IMG/VR virus record: IMGVR_UViG_3300040856_002599 | Coordinates: 1-25,548 of that record | Reading direction: 5' to 3' (one strand) | Length of the DNA stretch: 25,548 nucleotides | DNA from: a virus | Shown: in pieces, positions 1 to 6,505 of the stretch | Layout of the letters: every line of letters starts with the position of its first letter | How positions within the stretch are numbered: position 1 is the first letter of the stretch | Translations under genes and position numbers: made by a program | Notes under the pieces: model-generated | The model's input: only the letters and a program-made list of their open reading frames with translations | Databases searched by the model: none | Told to the model about the DNA's origin: nothing

Positions 1-2
1 TT

Positions 3-1571
3 GCGCAATTGTCGCGGCAAGAAACCTATATTGTTAGGCTTAATCTTGATACGATGATAAGCGGCGGCAGTTATGAAGAGCTGGCAAGCGGCGAAATTCC
101 ACCAACAGAGGGTTTTTTTCCATGTGTCTCTGATATTAGCTGGATACCATCGAGGGCAGTACCTGATGGCGGCTTGGGCTATCTTGGAGAAATATCAATA
201 AGGTGTAGAGATTTTCCTTACGGTGCCGTGGGAACTTACTTTGGGCGATTGCTTGCAAATAACATCTATTATTTGAATCGCGTTATTGATGTTTATGTGG
301 GATTTTATCAAAAAGGCGACACGTTCAACCTTTCAAACTTTCAGAAAAGAACGTACTTTTTAAAGCGAATAGAAGGGCCAGATCAAAACGGCAACGTAAC
401 AATACAAGCGGCTGATGTTCTATCAAGATTAAAAGAGAGCGAGGCACCAAAGGCATCTGATGCAAAAGTAATATCCACGGTTGACATATTTGCTGAGACT
501 GTTGTGACAGTAGATTCAACCAACAATTTTGACCCCGGCACAACAGGACACGCTATTATTGAAAATGAACTTGTTGAGTATAGAGCGCTACAGACTAGCG
601 GATTTACGATTGTAGCGGCTGGCCGTGGATTAGGTGGTACAACAGAAGAAACTATCAGTGCAGGGGATAAAGCGAGGCGGGTTATAAGGCTAACAGGGAA
701 CCCAATAGACGCAATAAGAACCCTTATCGAAGATTACACAGACATAGATCACGCAAGCTATTTGCCAGATACAGACTGGAATGATGAGCGAGATACTTAT
801 TTCTTGTCACAAACAATTGATCTATGGATAGTGGAGCCTGAAAGCGTCGATGAAATCATTGATAGGATATGCAAACAGTATTATTTAAATGTTTGGTGGG
901 ATGACGCAGCTCAAGAAATAAAGTTAAAAGCGTTGGGGCCAGTTAGAACACCAACGGCAACCTGGAACGATAACGAAAACATACTAGACGCACAAATAAG
1001 GCTTGTAAGAGATCAGCGCAAAGTGTTAAGCGCTGTTTGGTATTACTTCAACAAAATTGACGCTACAGGCTCTGATGATGCTGAGAATTTTGGTTCTGTT
1101 TATATTAAAATAGATACGGGTGTTGAGACTGACCTGGGTGAAGAAAAAGTATTGAAAATATATGGCGATGCAGTACCGGAAACTGGTACAGGTACAGTTT
1201 CAAAAGTGTCTAGCCGCATTTTAGCAAGACTTAGAGAGCCTATTGAATTTGTATTCCATGTTGACGCTAAGGATTCAGCGGTAAATATTGGCGACGAGAT
1301 CACAATAGACAGTTCTTTGATCCAAGACACTGACGGCACCAACTTGCAAACAATCATGCGAGTTATTGAAAAATCTCAGGTAAAAAACAACAGGTACAGA
1401 TATAAACTTGTTAAAACAGGTCAGAATGTTGGTGATAGATACGGATTGATTGCACCAGCAGGCACGAGCGACTACAGCGCAGCAAGCGCAGCGACTAGAG
1501 AAACTTACGCTTTCATCGGCAATGCATCGAACGAAATGAGCAACGGCGATACAGGTTATCTAATTTCATAA
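3..1571 (+). CDS. Phage tail protein, tail-hub-like (5' end cut by window edge)
   Basis: An open frame of at least 520 codons enters from the window edge. The first in-window start is a TTG at position 9 without a ribosome binding site, and the frame is open upstream of it, so the true start probably lies outside. The product is acidic and beta-rich with no membrane segment. It has short Gly/Asp-rich turns such as RCRDFPYGAVG and a central stretch (about residues 255-310) reading like the structural-protein segment of phage central tail/hub proteins. Its place just before a second tail protein and the lysis cassette supports a baseplate or tail-tip role. I infer the role from composition and context; the exact family is not certain. 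It ends 11 bp before the next gene, so the two are co-transcribed. Confidence 0.7.
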   Translation, partial: AQLSRQETYIVRLNLDTMISGGSYEELASGEIPPTEGFFPCVSDISWIPSRAVPDGGLGYLGEISIRCRDFPYGAVGTYFGRLLANNIYYLNRVIDVYVGFYQKGDTFNLSNFQKRTYFLKRIEGPDQNGNVTIQAADVLSRLKESEAPKASDAKVISTVDIFAETVVTVDSTNNFDPGTTGHAIIENELVEYRALQTSGFTIVAAGRGLGGTTEETISAGDKARRVIRLTGNPIDAIRTLIEDYTDIDHASYLPDTDWNDERDTYFLSQTIDLWIVEPESVDEIIDRICKQYYLNVWWDDAAQEIKLKALGPVRTPTATWNDNENILDAQIRLVRDQRKVLSAVWYYFNKIDATGSDDAENFGSVYIKIDTGVETDLGEEKVLKIYGDAVPETGTGTVSKVSSRILARLREPIEFVFHVDAKDSAVNIGDEITIDSSLIQDTDGTNLQTIMRVIEKSQVKNNRYRYKLVKTGQNVGDRYGLIAPAGTSDYSAASAATRETYAFIGNASNEMSNGDTGYLIS

Positions 1572-1582
1572 AGGTATAAATT

Positions 1583-2527
1583 ATGGCTTATTCAGCATTT
1601 ACGAGCGGAGAGGTTGATCAAGATAGCCCACTTGACGCTACTTTTTTCACAAAGATGAAAGATAACTTTGATGCTTTAAGAGACGGTAGCGGGTTTAACT
1701 TAAATAATGATGTTATACCTTACGGTGCTATAGCATCGGGGGCTGTTGGTCAAAATGAATTAAAAACAACAACTGAAGAGGATTCAAAATCAGGATCAGG
1801 AACGCAATTAATAGTAACCAGCGCGGGTGAATATGGATTTGTCCCAGTAGCCAAATCAAGCACAACAAATACAACTAATATGGGCGTTCTTGGCGGTGTC
1901 ATGGATGATGTTAGCTTGTTGGGCGTTACGTCATATACAAGTTACATTTCAATATCTAGTGCCACAAGTTATACAACATACGGGCAAACAAGATACTTAA
2001 CAGCTTCACCGCCTTATGATCTTGGTGACGGCCAAATTGATCTTTTTTCGTGGGTTTTAATGGATTCAAATAATCAAATTAAAGCAATTCAAACCAGTAT
2101 TACTCCGCCGTGGGCATACAATGGGCCGACCGATATCAGGCCAGATAAAACAATAAAAGGGAAAAAGATAAAAACAAGAAAAGAGATAAACGAAAAAACG
2201 GGCGAAATAATAACAGCAGAATTTGAAGTCACAATGGCCTTTAAAAATTCAGATATGAATCTAATACCTCACCCATTTGTAAATATAGAAGAAAACGACA
2301 CAGTTATTCTACTTGACCCACCAGAGATGGGTTACTTGGCTGAATGTAGAGAGGCAGGGCTATCAATCAATAGTCTTTTACATGATGATTATTTAAGGAT
2401 TGATAACACACCAATTAACAGGGCTTGTCCACAAGGCGTTTTACCATGTGGTTTTAAATGGCGCGACACTCAGCGCAAAGCAGGCGCAGCCGTCGCAGAC
2501 AGGAGACAAGCGGCGGTGGAAAAATGA
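1583..2527 (+). CDS. Putative tail/structural protein, unknown function
   Basis: This 314-residue protein starts at an ATG preceded by AAAGG. The first half is rich in Ser, Thr and Gly, with a repetitive run (about residues 108-135) of SYTSY/SYTTY-like elements typical of beta-structured tail proteins. The middle (about residues 185-215) is strongly Lys/Glu-rich, and the last 25 residues are Arg/Ala-rich. There is no signal peptide or membrane helix. It lies between the tail-hub-like gene and the lysis genes, and its TGA overlaps the ATG of the endolysin gene in an ATGA arrangement, so it is late-operon coupled. No specific family is recognised. A tail-tip or fibre-attachment role is only an inference from position. 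Confidence 0.6.
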   Translation: MAYSAFTSGEVDQDSPLDATFFTKMKDNFDALRDGSGFNLNNDVIPYGAIASGAVGQNELKTTTEEDSKSGSGTQLIVTSAGEYGFVPVAKSSTTNTTNMGVLGGVMDDVSLLGVTSYTSYISISSATSYTTYGQTRYLTASPPYDLGDGQIDLFSWVLMDSNNQIKAIQTSITPPWAYNGPTDIRPDKTIKGKKIKTRKEINEKTGEIITAEFEVTMAFKNSDMNLIPHPFVNIEENDTVILLDPPEMGYLAECREAGLSINSLLHDDYLRIDNTPINRACPQGVLPCGFKWRDTQRKAGAAVADRRQAAVEK

Positions 2528-2823
2528 GGCTTAAAGAAGGCGTTAACCCTACAGGGCTAAAACCTGAAATCTTGCTTGCCATCATTGTAAGCCAATCTAT
2601 CTATCATCGCTATGGCTATGAGCTAACATTGACGAGCATTACTGATGGGGCGCATAATAAAAACAGCCTTCACTATGTTGGTCTAGCGGTTGATTTACGA
2701 ATCAAAAACATAACGCACGAACCGATGCGGCGCGAAATATGCGACGAGATTAGCGATAGTTTAGGCAGTAATTACGATGTAATTTTGGAACCTACTCACA
2801 TACATATAGAGTACCAGCCATGA
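2524..2823 (+). CDS. Putative endolysin, minimal M15-type (VanY-like) peptidase
   Basis: The 99-residue product carries the zinc-peptidase signature of family M15: H50 and D57 in LHYVGLAVDL (H-x6-D), then E89 and H92 in EPTHIHIEY, giving the metal ligands and the catalytic Glu. M15 phage endolysins cut peptide cross-links of peptidoglycan. At about 100 residues it is shorter than usual (roughly 130-150), and it has neither a signal-anchor sequence nor a wall-binding domain. I chose the ATG that overlaps the preceding stop (ATGA). An in-frame ATG 66 bp upstream would add only an Arg/Ser-rich tail that duplicates the neighbour's frame. The holin follows immediately, again with ATGA overlap, which supports a lysis role. 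Confidence 0.75.
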   Translation: MRLKEGVNPTGLKPEILLAIIVSQSIYHRYGYELTLTSITDGAHNKNSLHYVGLAVDLRIKNITHEPMRREICDEISDSLGSNYDVILEPTHIHIEYQP

Positions 2824-3197
2824 ATCCAGCAATAATACCCCTAATTGGTAGCGCAGTTGGTAAACTGATAGATCGTGCCGTAAAAGATAAAGACAAAGCA
2901 GAAGAAATCAAAAAAGAAATTGCTTTGGACATTCAAGATATTGAGCGCACTGAGTTAAAAGGCGCTATCGATATCATAATCGCAGAGGCTAAAGGAGAGA
3001 GTTCACTACAAAGAAACTGGCGACCAGTTACTATGCTTTCTCTTGTTTTCCTTGTGGCTTGCCATTGGCTAGGATTCACTCCTGAAAACCTAACAGAATC
3101 AGCCATTGAAGGATTGTTTCAGCTTGTGCAAATTGGGTTAGGCGGCTACGTTATTGGAAGGAGCGGAGAAAAGATAATGAAAGAGTACAAGCAATGA
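2820..3197 (+). CDS. Putative holin, 3TM family (GTA_holin_3TM-like)
   Basis: This 125-residue protein has a weakly hydrophobic N-terminus (residues 3-16), a charged amphipathic stretch of Lys, Asp and Glu (20-62), then QRNWRPVTML followed by a hydrophobic helix (70-86) and a second one (97-113), with a basic C-terminus. The NWRP motif just before the first strong helix is a hallmark of the three-TM holin family first described in gene-transfer agents. It would form the inner-membrane lesion that releases the endolysin. It overlaps the endolysin upstream and the next membrane protein downstream by 4 bp each, forming a three-gene lysis cassette. Assignment is by motif and context. Confidence 0.75.
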   Translation: MNPAIIPLIGSAVGKLIDRAVKDKDKAEEIKKEIALDIQDIERTELKGAIDIIIAEAKGESSLQRNWRPVTMLSLVFLVACHWLGFTPENLTESAIEGLFQLVQIGLGGYVIGRSGEKIMKEYKQ

Positions 3198-3496
3198 GCG
3201 AGCAAATCACGCGACACGAGATCAAAGAAATGATTGATGAGTCAAGAGATATCATTTTGGCTTCGGTTGAGAGAGGCGTTTATAAAGCGCTAGATAAAAA
3301 AATGGACGACTACGGCATAGGGCCGCAACACTGGGTTTTTCTAGAAGCGCAGTATCAAAGAACAATGGCACGCCGCAATATAATCCAGAAAGTCATCATT
3401 ACGGCGCTTGTTACGTTTGTCTGTGGTCTTACGGCAATGGGTGCTAAAGATTGGATATACAGGCAAGTTATTAATCACTATGAAACTGGCCTTTAA
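3194..3496 (+). CDS. Small membrane protein at the end of the lysis cassette
   Basis: The 100-residue protein has a charged, helical N-terminal two thirds, then a basic patch (ARR) and one transmembrane helix (about residues 65-84, VIITALVTFVCGLTAMGA), with a short C-terminal tail. It starts in an ATGA overlap with the holin-like gene, so it is probably translated with it. Tail-anchored topology with a cytoplasmic N-terminus would suit a lysis accessory protein such as an antiholin or release factor, but there is no recognisable spanin signature and the function is unknown. Its last 26 bp overlap, tail to tail, the last gene of the leftward operon. No intrinsic terminator is visible at this convergence. 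Confidence 0.65.
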   Translation: MSEQITRHEIKEMIDESRDIILASVERGVYKALDKKMDDYGIGPQHWVFLEAQYQRTMARRNIIQKVIITALVTFVCGLTAMGAKDWIYRQVINHYETGL

Positions 3497-3665
3497 GAAT
3501 GTCATAACTAAACTTAAACCCAACCAGCAACCCAATCACCCAAAAGATAACAGGTCCAGCAATCGCCAATAAAACCAGAATAGGCACCCTCACCCACAAT
3601 GGCAGCAATTTAGGCTCTGGCTTCTGATATCGTTTATCCATTATTTCTGCGAATGTTTCAGGCAT
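3471..3665 (-). CDS. Small single-TM protein, last gene of the leftward operon
   Basis: The 64-residue protein has a soluble, charged N-terminus rich in Lys, Glu and Pro and one long hydrophobic helix (about residues 26-50, rich in Val, Leu and Ile), followed by a short tail. I chose the ATG at 3665 because GAGGGG sits about 7 nt upstream. A longer version from 3725 has a poorer ribosome binding site and would overlap the 43-residue gene upstream. It begins 10 bp after that gene ends. Its 3' end overlaps the end of the rightward lysis cassette, an antisense arrangement over 26 bp. Function unknown. Confidence 0.55.
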   Translation of the reverse strand: MPETFAEIMDKRYQKPEPKLLPLWVRVPILVLLAIAGPVIFWVIGLLVGFKFSYDILKGQFHSD

Positions 3666-3675
3666 AAATTGCCCC

Positions 3676-3807
3676 TCAATCCTTAAACCTAATTTTACTT
3701 TTGCGAACCAATCTAACGTCAGCATTAGGGTTATTCCCAGTCAAATGAATGGCAAGTCCTATTAACGCACCTATTCCAAAAAACGCTATTACCAAATCAA
3801 TGCTCAT
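3676..3807 (-). CDS. 43-residue membrane peptide
   Basis: A short open frame encodes a product beginning MSIDLVIAFFGIGALIGL, so the first 22 residues or so form a hydrophobic helix. A basic cytoplasmic-type tail ends in KSKIRFKD. A strong ribosome binding site (GGAGG, 9 nt before the ATG) precedes it. The upstream gene ends 8 bp inside it and the next gene starts 10 bp after its stop, so it fits the operon exactly. It is too short for most gene finders. Function unknown. Confidence 0.6.
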   Translation of the reverse strand: MSIDLVIAFFGIGALIGLAIHLTGNNPNADVRLVRKSKIRFKD

Positions 3808-3958
3808 GCTTGCTAGCCTCCATTATTAACATTCCGTCTTCAATGTAAATTTTTAGTTGTGTATCTCTTTGCATGTGTTGCGCCATCAAATGTTTTGACA
3901 AGCCTTGAAGACTGACGCCTACGTTATCATACGGTAACGCTTCTTGATATATGATCAT
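3797..3958 (-). CDS. 53-residue soluble small protein
   Basis: The frame encodes a mixed-charge peptide starting MIIYQEALPYDNVGV and ending EASKHEH, with no membrane helix. GGA lies 7 nt before the ATG. It starts 2 bp after the stop of the preceding gene and ends 10 bp inside the next, so it fills the only space left in the operon. The next gene's GGAGG ribosome binding site lies within its 3' end, which suggests translational coupling. I do not recognise the product. Confidence 0.5.
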   Translation of the reverse strand: MIIYQEALPYDNVGVSLQGLSKHLMAQHMQRDTQLKIYIEDGMLIMEASKHEH

Positions 3959-3960
3959 AA

Positions 3961-4149
3961 TTAATTCCAAAATGTTAAACGGTCAATAAATGATGGCGCT
4001 TGCTGTTCGATCGATTGCCGATCTAAATTACCAAGCCATGTAAAGAACATCACGCCACCATTCGCAATGTATTTGTAACCACCATAGGCCATTATCGTGG
4101 CTAGAAAATACCCCAAGAAGAACATCTGTTTTTTTGATATGTTATTCAT
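3961..4149 (-). CDS. 62-residue single-TM protein
   Basis: The product starts MNNISKKQMFFLGYF; residues 9-24 or so form a hydrophobic helix after a basic start. A second weakly hydrophobic stretch (GGVMFFTWLG) follows before a soluble tail. GAGGGG lies 9 nt upstream of the ATG, inside the end of the preceding small gene, with which it overlaps by 8 bp. It belongs to the leftward string of membrane peptides. Function unknown. Confidence 0.6.
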   Translation of the reverse strand: MNNISKKQMFFLGYFLATIMAYGGYKYIANGGVMFFTWLGNLDRQSIEQQAPSFIDRLTFWN

Positions 4150-4270
4150 CTAAAAGCCCCTCGCTTTTCAAAATATGTTCAATGTTATCTAGGCGTATGT
4201 CGTGGTTAGTTACTAAGCTACAGACTGACAGCACAATAAATAACAACGCTACTAATCTAAACCAAGTCAT
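4142..4270 (-). CDS. 42-residue membrane or secreted peptide
   Basis: The N-terminus MTWFRLVALLFIVLSVCSL is a hydrophobic helix after one Arg, like a signal anchor or signal peptide. LSVC resembles a lipobox only weakly, since Val at -1 is unusual. A short acidic tail follows. Its ATG overlaps the stop of the preceding -1-frame coding region as ATGA, and its own stop overlaps the next gene's start. This matters because it places a translationally coupled start exactly at the end of the frame that has no start of its own, which supports that frame being translated. Function unknown. Confidence 0.55.
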   Translation of the reverse strand: MTWFRLVALLFIVLSVCSLVTNHDIRLDNIEHILKSEGLLDE

Positions 4271-4671
4271 CGCGTGTACCGCCCTTTGCTCGTAATTGTT
4301 AACACTCCATCAGATACCAGTTTTTTGAATATCTCATTAACCAACTCTTTGCCTATTTTGTACTCTGCCATCACTTCGCTTTTAACGACTGGGCCAGGAT
4401 CAAGACTGGTTATGTCTTCAATGACCGTTTTAGCGATCGGTCTATTTAGTCCGGTTTTTCTAGTCCGCTTTTCAGTAATCGGACTGGGTTTTTCGGTCTG
4501 CTTTATCGGTCTATTTGCCTGTTTTCGGTCTATTTGCGGTAATAGACCTTTTTCGCTCTCGTTGTAGTCCGTTTTTTTAGTCCGATTTACACGAGAGCCA
4601 ACTACTTTTTTCTGTGGATATCCCAGCCTAGAGTTAACTCCATGGCGGCAAATACGGACACGATAAACCAC
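4267..4671 (-). CDS. Basic linker plus winged-helix-like domain, probably expressed only as a -1 frameshift extension
   Basis: The open frame begins at a GTG (4671) with no ribosome binding site, inside the upstream membrane-protein gene. No other convincing start exists until very late in the frame. Coding probably enters at 4605 by -1 frameshifting from the 219-residue protein, adding 112 residues. The first 65 or so are Lys/Arg/Pro/Thr-rich and look disordered, with repeated NRP elements. The last 50 read like a winged-helix fold: a helix (KTVIEDITSL), VKSEVMAEYKIGKELVNEIF as a helix-turn-helix, then LVSDGVLTITSKGRYTR as a beta wing. It may bind DNA, but that is inference. Its stop overlaps the next gene as ATGA. 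Confidence 0.6.
   Translation of the reverse strand: MVYRVRICRHGVNSRLGYPQKKVVGSRVNRTKKTDYNESEKGLLPQIDRKQANRPIKQTEKPSPITEKRTRKTGLNRPIAKTVIEDITSLDPGPVVKSEVMAEYKIGKELVNEIFKKLVSDGVLTITSKGRYTR
4555..4611 (-). promoter_or_regulatory. Programmed -1 ribosomal frameshift signal (slippery heptamer plus stem-loop)
   Basis: On the minus strand the last sense codons of the 219-codon gene are AGA AAA AAG followed by TAG, so A AAA AAG sits in the exact X XXY YYZ phase (4611 to 4605). After a 6-nt spacer, a perfect 8-bp inverted repeat follows: GCTCTCGT (4598-4591) pairing with ACGAGAGC (4562-4555), with a 28-nt loop. Three more base pairs (GTA/TAC) are possible inside. A AAA AAG is the heptamer used in E. 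coli dnaX, and 5-9 nt is the usual spacer. GGGA about 9 nt upstream could act as a weak internal Shine-Dalgarno stimulator. Confidence 0.75.
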
Positions 4672-5261
4672 ATCACAATCAGGTCTACTTTTTCTTGCGA
4701 CCAGCCTGTGAACTTCGCAATGTGCCCAAAGATTGCCATATCACCGACTTCATACGATCGGGTGTTGCTTGTTAGTTTCTTTTTCTCTTCAAATAAATCA
4801 TCAAGTTGTTTTGATAGTGCGGTTTGCTTTTCAATCGTTTCATCTGATTTGGTAATGTGATTAGCGACCCTCTGAACGCCAGCATGTAACCCTAAGCGGT
4901 TTATTTGGCGTTCAACGGCTTCAATCTGTTCGTTGAGGGTGGACAGCTCGTTGTCAGCCTGTTTAGTTGCAGCGCTCAACCATGCGCCTATGCCGACCAT
5001 AATAGTCGCTAACAAAAGACCGGCTATTGTGTAAAAACGAAGCACGGCAATCACAGGAGCCGGGAAGAACTTGGAAAAATGAAATGTGAGAGCCGCTAGA
5101 GCAATGAAGAACAGCACGCCGTATTGCCAGTTGTAGTTAAACCCATAACTAGCGGCAAAAGTGGAAGTACACAAACTAACGCCTAGCGTCATCAATATTA
5201 GAGTAGTCTTGTGGTTTAAAAATGCGCTGGTTTTGTTTGCAAATTCATCTAAGTTACTCAT
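4602..5261 (-). CDS. Four-helix membrane protein with long coiled coil; 5' partner of the frameshift
   Basis: This 219-residue protein has predicted membrane helices at about 19-40, 46-64, 68-96 and 191-213, and a long charged heptad-like coiled coil at about 97-165 (Glu, Gln, Lys and Leu rich). With the N-terminus inside, the coiled coil would be periplasmic and the C-terminal HRKK cytoplasmic, by the positive-inside rule. AAAGGA precedes the ATG, which overlaps the upstream stop as ATGA. The zero-frame product ends right after a slippery heptamer. Slippage would instead give a 331-residue protein with a cytoplasmic basic linker and winged-helix-like domain. I do not recognise the family. 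The layout (four helices, then linker, then winged helix) recalls a motor-less FtsK, but only in outline. Confidence 0.75.
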   Translation of the reverse strand: MSNLDEFANKTSAFLNHKTTLILMTLGVSLCTSTFAASYGFNYNWQYGVLFFIALAALTFHFSKFFPAPVIAVLRFYTIAGLLLATIMVGIGAWLSAATKQADNELSTLNEQIEAVERQINRLGLHAGVQRVANHITKSDETIEKQTALSKQLDDLFEEKKKLTSNTRSYEVGDMAIFGHIAKFTGWSQEKVDLIVMWFIVSVFAAMELTLGWDIHRKK

Positions 5262-5434
5262 AGTCCTTTAACCCTCATAAAAATAGCCACTTCTTTGTTT
5301 ACAATCCGCGTCGCTTCGATGTCGTTTTTTGGTTTTAGCGATTTAATGCGCTCGCTCACAATGTCAGTCAGTGCGGTTAATTCTTGTTCGCAATCACATA
5401 TCGCTTTATTAGCTATCATTTTTCTAATGTTCAT
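5258..5434 (-). CDS. 58-residue soluble small protein
   Basis: The frame starts with an ATG placed 8 nt after a strong GGAGG and encodes a Lys/Glu/Ile-rich, probably helical peptide (MNIRKMIANKAICDCEQE at the start, FMRVKGL at the end). Its stop overlaps the ATG of the 219-residue membrane protein (ATGA), and it begins 3 bp after the preceding stop. It is just under the size many gene finders report. CDC near residue 14 is the only cysteine pair. Function unknown. Confidence 0.65.
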   Translation of the reverse strand: MNIRKMIANKAICDCEQELTALTDIVSERIKSLKPKNDIEATRIVNKEVAIFMRVKGL

Positions 5435-5437
5435 TTG

Positions 5438-5758
5438 TTAAACCTCCAATTCTTGGCGCATTTGCTTCCACAATTTGTTAGCATTTTGAGCGTAGTCTAA
5501 GCACTCCATGCGCTCATCAAAACGGCTCATGCGCTCAGTGAATGATGCTTTTCTTAATCCTGCTATCTCTCTAACGTCTAGTTGAGTGAGCACACCAAAG
5601 CCTGGTAGGTGGTTGTGGTAAAGACAGCCACTAGCAAAGGCTTCGCTCTCTTTTTCTCTTTGCGTTTTGCTGTACTCGGTTTTGTCCAGACTTTTGTAAT
5701 AAGACATGTACAAATACTTGTACATCTTACATCCTCGGTTTAAATCTCTTGCTTTCAT
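5438..5758 (-). CDS. 106-residue soluble protein of unknown function
   Basis: I start this gene at MKARDLNRGC because GGGGA lies 5 nt upstream. A longer frame from 5800 has no ribosome binding site and would cover the 24-residue peptide gene upstream. The product is basic and Tyr-rich at the N-terminus (MYKYLYMSYYKSLDK), with a Lys/Glu stretch, then SGCLYHNHLPGFGVLTQLD, then a helical, charged C-terminus. There is no membrane helix. HNHLPGFG looks at first like the start of an HNH motif, but the remaining conserved residues are absent. Its start overlaps the upstream micro-gene (ATGA). Confidence 0.6.
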   Translation of the reverse strand: MKARDLNRGCKMYKYLYMSYYKSLDKTEYSKTQREKESEAFASGCLYHNHLPGFGVLTQLDVREIAGLRKASFTERMSRFDERMECLDYAQNANKLWKQMRQELEV

Positions 5759-5829
5759 AAAATCCCCATTGCTTTGAGTTGTAATAGCGCAAAGCCCCAT
5801 ATCAGTATGTTGATGATTACTAGCTTCAT
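5755..5829 (-). CDS. 24-residue membrane micropeptide
   Basis: The sequence MKLVIINILIWGFALLQLKA is essentially one membrane helix with Lys near both ends. AGGTGG lies 8 nt before the ATG. The ATG overlaps the upstream TAA (TAATG) and its own TGA overlaps the next ATG (ATGA), so it is coupled on both sides. That spacing is unlikely by chance. Function unknown; micropeptides of this form often bind and modulate larger membrane proteins. Confidence 0.5.
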   Translation of the reverse strand: MKLVIINILIWGFALLQLKAMGIL

Positions 5830-6047
5830 TATTTGACCACCTTTAACACCAATCGCTTCTTTTTAGTCACCTTGACCGCTTCTTGTGCCTCGTAAAAATC
5901 CAGCTCGTTGATAAGCATTGGAAGCAGCTCACGCGCCTTTATTTCGTGGTTTGGGCCGATGACAGTCTCATGAATAAATCGGCCTACGTGTAAATCTGTG
6001 TGATCCTCGTGGCTTTCTATCACTATGTGAGTGCGCTTCTTAATCAT
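5829..6047 (-). CDS. 72-residue soluble protein
   Basis: The chosen start, MIKKRTHIVIES, has GGAGGG about 7 nt upstream. A longer frame from 6089 would start with a hydrophobic stretch that is really the antisense-phase overlap with the 28-residue gene. The product is His-rich early (HEDHTDLHVGRF), with an acidic helix and a very basic end (KKKRLVLKVVK). No membrane helix or known motif is seen. It overlaps the micro-gene upstream by 8 bp and the next micro-gene by 1 bp. Function unknown. Confidence 0.6.
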   Translation of the reverse strand: MIKKRTHIVIESHEDHTDLHVGRFIHETVIGPNHEIKARELLPMLINELDFYEAQEAVKVTKKKRLVLKVVK

Positions 6048-6126
6048 TGCGAAACCCTCCAGCAGCACGGCTAATAAAGACCACAGCACATAAACCTAAG
6101 CAAACACCACCAATCAAATAATCCAT
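6040..6126 (-). CDS. 28-residue membrane micropeptide, first gene of the leftward operon
   Basis: The product MDYLIGGVCLGLCAVVFISR is one membrane helix with a basic, Gly-rich tail. GGGGA lies 8 nt before the ATG. It is the first open frame after the leftward half of the bidirectional promoter, leaving a leader of about 25 nt. Its 3' end holds the GGAGGG ribosome binding site of the next gene. Function unknown. Confidence 0.5.
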   Translation of the reverse strand: MDYLIGGVCLGLCAVVFISRAAGGFRND

Positions 6127-6155
6127 ATTGTTATCCCCGTTTGTTATCCTGTTTT

Positions 6156-6190
6156 TATTATTGACCCGCTGGTTAAAATAATCAATAATA
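6156..6190. promoter_or_regulatory. Symmetric bidirectional sigma70-type promoter
   Basis: Rightward: TTGACC (6161-6166), 17-bp spacer, AATAAT (6184-6189). Leftward: TTGATT (6185-6180), 17-bp spacer, AATAAT (6162-6157). Each -35 overlaps the other strand's -10, because a 9-bp inverted repeat, TATTATTGA/TCAATAATA, brackets the site. Both elements lie in the 121-bp gap between the divergent operons. The -10 boxes match consensus at 5 of 6 positions. Confidence 0.65.
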
Positions 6191-6247
6191 TTTTTAGTGT
6201 TTTTGAGCATTAAAAAACTGAGCTAATAACACAATGAGGGATGTCAA

Positions 6248-6505
6248 ATGGACTGTATCGAATGTGGTCAACAGTTAAGCAGCGATAGGGAAATATTGGG
6301 CTATGTGACTTGTGAGCCCTGCGCCAAGTATCTTCACGACGAAAACATCAGCGAGCTTTGTGATGCGATACACGAGCAGGTTAATAAGGGTTTAAGCGTG
6401 GGAGAAGCAGCAAGCGAGGTGCAAATGGCTAGGAAATGCACTGATGGCGAAATAGATCAGGCAATGTGGCTTGTTAATAATGAGATATGGGAGACAGTAA
6501 GATGA
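6248..6505 (+). CDS. Small zinc-ribbon-like protein, first gene of the rightward accessory operon
   Basis: The 85-residue protein has CIEC and CEPC pairs about 18 residues apart, the spacing of a small treble-clef or zinc-ribbon knuckle. An acidic helical part with no membrane segment follows. GAGGGA lies about 8 nt before the ATG, and the rightward half of the symmetric promoter is about 60 bp upstream. Its TGA overlaps the next ATG. Such proteins in phage early operons often modulate host enzymes or nucleic acids, but here function is unknown. Confidence 0.65.
   Translation: MDCIECGQQLSSDREILGYVTCEPCAKYLHDENISELCDAIHEQVNKGLSVGEAASEVQMARKCTDGEIDQAMWLVNNEIWETVR

Noticed and set aside
4274-4860. 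Plus-strand open frames opposite the membrane protein and its frameshift tail
   Set aside because: They have no start signals and contradict the packed minus-strand operon.
5438-5800. HNH nuclease (HNHLPGFG) in the 106-residue protein
   Set aside because: Only a local resemblance; the other conserved His and Asn residues and the flanking fold pattern are missing.
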